This document shows, piece by piece, positions 12,320 to 12,463 of a stretch of 12,463 nt of DNA. Made by a program: the position numbers and the translations under genes. The notes beneath the pieces are model-generated. The model saw nothing but the letters and a program-made list of their open reading frames with translations. It did not search any database and had not been told where the DNA came from. The DNA is from Anaerocolumna sp. (GTDB lineage Bacteria > Bacillota > Clostridia > Lachnospirales > Lachnospiraceae), in assembly GCA_029256035.1 (NCBI GenBank), contig JAQSYR010000097.1, positions 1-12,463 on the forward strand, given 5' to 3'. Position 1 is the first letter of the stretch, and each line of letters starts with the position of its first letter.

Positions 12320-12351
12320 AAAGCCTTGAAACACTGTGATTTCAAGGCTTT
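12320..12351. terminator. bidirectional terminator for int (+) and rpsI (-)
   Basis: AAAGCCTTGAAA (12320-12331) and TTTCAAGGCTTT (12340-12351) form a perfect 12-bp stem. The minus strand continues into a run of six T directly after the stem; the plus strand has TTTCATTATTAT. It is inside the element, 15 nt beyond the rpsI stop, so the element brings a new terminator for its target gene. Confidence 0.8.
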
Positions 12352-12364
12352 CATTATTATTCTT

Positions 12365-12378
12365 ATTATCTCTTTGAG
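12365..12378. other. attR core
   Basis: ATTATCTCTTTGAG, identical to 86-99, overlapping the final codons of rpsI. Integration keeps the S9 C-terminus unchanged. Confidence 0.85.
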
Positions 12379-12463
12379 AACTGAGGAGCACGACGAGCTG
12401 CTTTTAAGCCGTACTTCTTTCTTTCCTTCATTCTTGGATCTCTTGTTAAGAATCCAGCTTTCT
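12366..12463 (-). CDS. rpsI: 30S ribosomal protein S9, C-terminal fragment at window edge
   Basis: The last 31 codons read KAGFLTRDPRMKERKK followed by YGLKAARRAPQFSKR and a TAA at 12366-12368. This is the conserved, basic C-terminal tail of S9, whose SKR end reaches the ribosomal P site. The gene continues beyond the right edge. It is the chromosomal target of the island. Its reading frame is intact because attR reproduces the codons ending in SKR-stop. Confidence 0.93.
   Translation of the reverse strand, partial: KAGFLTRDPRMKERKKYGLKAARRAPQFSKR

Larger units (their letters stand above)
86..12378. mobile_element. PICI-like phage satellite integrated at the 3' end of rpsI
   Basis: The element is bounded by a 14-bp direct repeat (86-99 and 12365-12378) that covers the end of rpsI. 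It is 12,279 bp long counting one core copy. It encodes a tyrosine integrase at the rpsI end, divergent XRE regulators, a Rha regulator, an excisionase-like HTH protein, an SF3 helicase, a terminase small subunit and distal accessory genes. No large terminase, capsid, tail, lysis or conjugation genes are visible. Size, order and gene polarity match Gram-positive phage-inducible chromosomal islands (int and repressor one way, everything else the other). A decayed prophage is the main alternative, but the compact ordered modules argue against random decay. The satellite call is inference from gene content. Confidence 0.8.

Noticed and set aside
1..12463. CRISPR arrays, tRNA or rRNA genes, transposases
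   Set aside because: No regularly spaced identical repeats with unique spacers, no cloverleaf candidates and no transposase motifs were seen on either strand.

Overview
The window holds a complete integrated element of about 12.3 kb in the chromosome of a low-GC Gram-positive bacterium, most likely a Clostridia/Lachnospiraceae-type Firmicute. This rests on the AT-rich sequence, strong AGGAGG-type ribosome sites, several TTG starts, and a ribosomal protein S9 (rpsI) tail of clostridial type at the right edge. The last 31 codons of rpsI (minus strand) lie at 12366-12463. A 14-bp sequence covering the end of rpsI is repeated exactly at 86-99 and 12365-12378; these are attL and attR. Just inside each end is an identical 20-bp sequence made of two tandem TAAACACCAAA-like units, probably the integrase arm sites.

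Layout, reading leftward from attR. A tyrosine integrase (11062-12240) and an XRE repressor-like gene (10458-10925) run rightward. Everything else runs leftward. A divergent control region leads to a small XRE/Cro-like gene (10088-10282), a Rha-family regulator (9281-9937), an excisionase/AlpA-like HTH protein (9079-9264), a 117-aa unknown and an SF3 (D5-type) replication helicase (7443-8777). A string of tiny, partly overlapping genes follows (6284-7307). Next come about 600 bp of non-coding, repeat-rich DNA (candidate replication origin), then a second transcription unit with its own promoter and a structured leader: a 212-aa unknown, a terminase small subunit (4157-4717), and a degraded phage-type sigma factor (3139-3976) with a small trailing ORF. 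At the far left are accessory, probably antiphage, genes: a DUF262 (GmrS-like) protein with a HEPN partner, and separately a two-TM protein resembling the TRADD-N-associated membrane family.

The gene set is int, divergent regulators, excisionase, replication helicase, origin-like DNA and a lone terminase small subunit. There is no large terminase, portal, capsid, tail or lysis gene, and no conjugation gene. This is the architecture of a phage satellite of the PICI (phage-inducible chromosomal island) type. I infer that it replicates with its own helicase, uses its TerS to redirect a helper phage's packaging, and carries defence genes at its distal end.

The most interesting non-coding signals are: (i) a family of 16-bp dyads, GTTGC-N6-GCAAC and GTTCT-N6-AGAAC, shared between the divergent regulator promoters, the rha leader and the terS-sigma gap; (ii) a promoter-terminator-gene leader before the packaging genes that looks like an attenuator; (iii) iteron arrays; and (iv) a terminator carried by the element that replaces the native rpsI terminator after integration.
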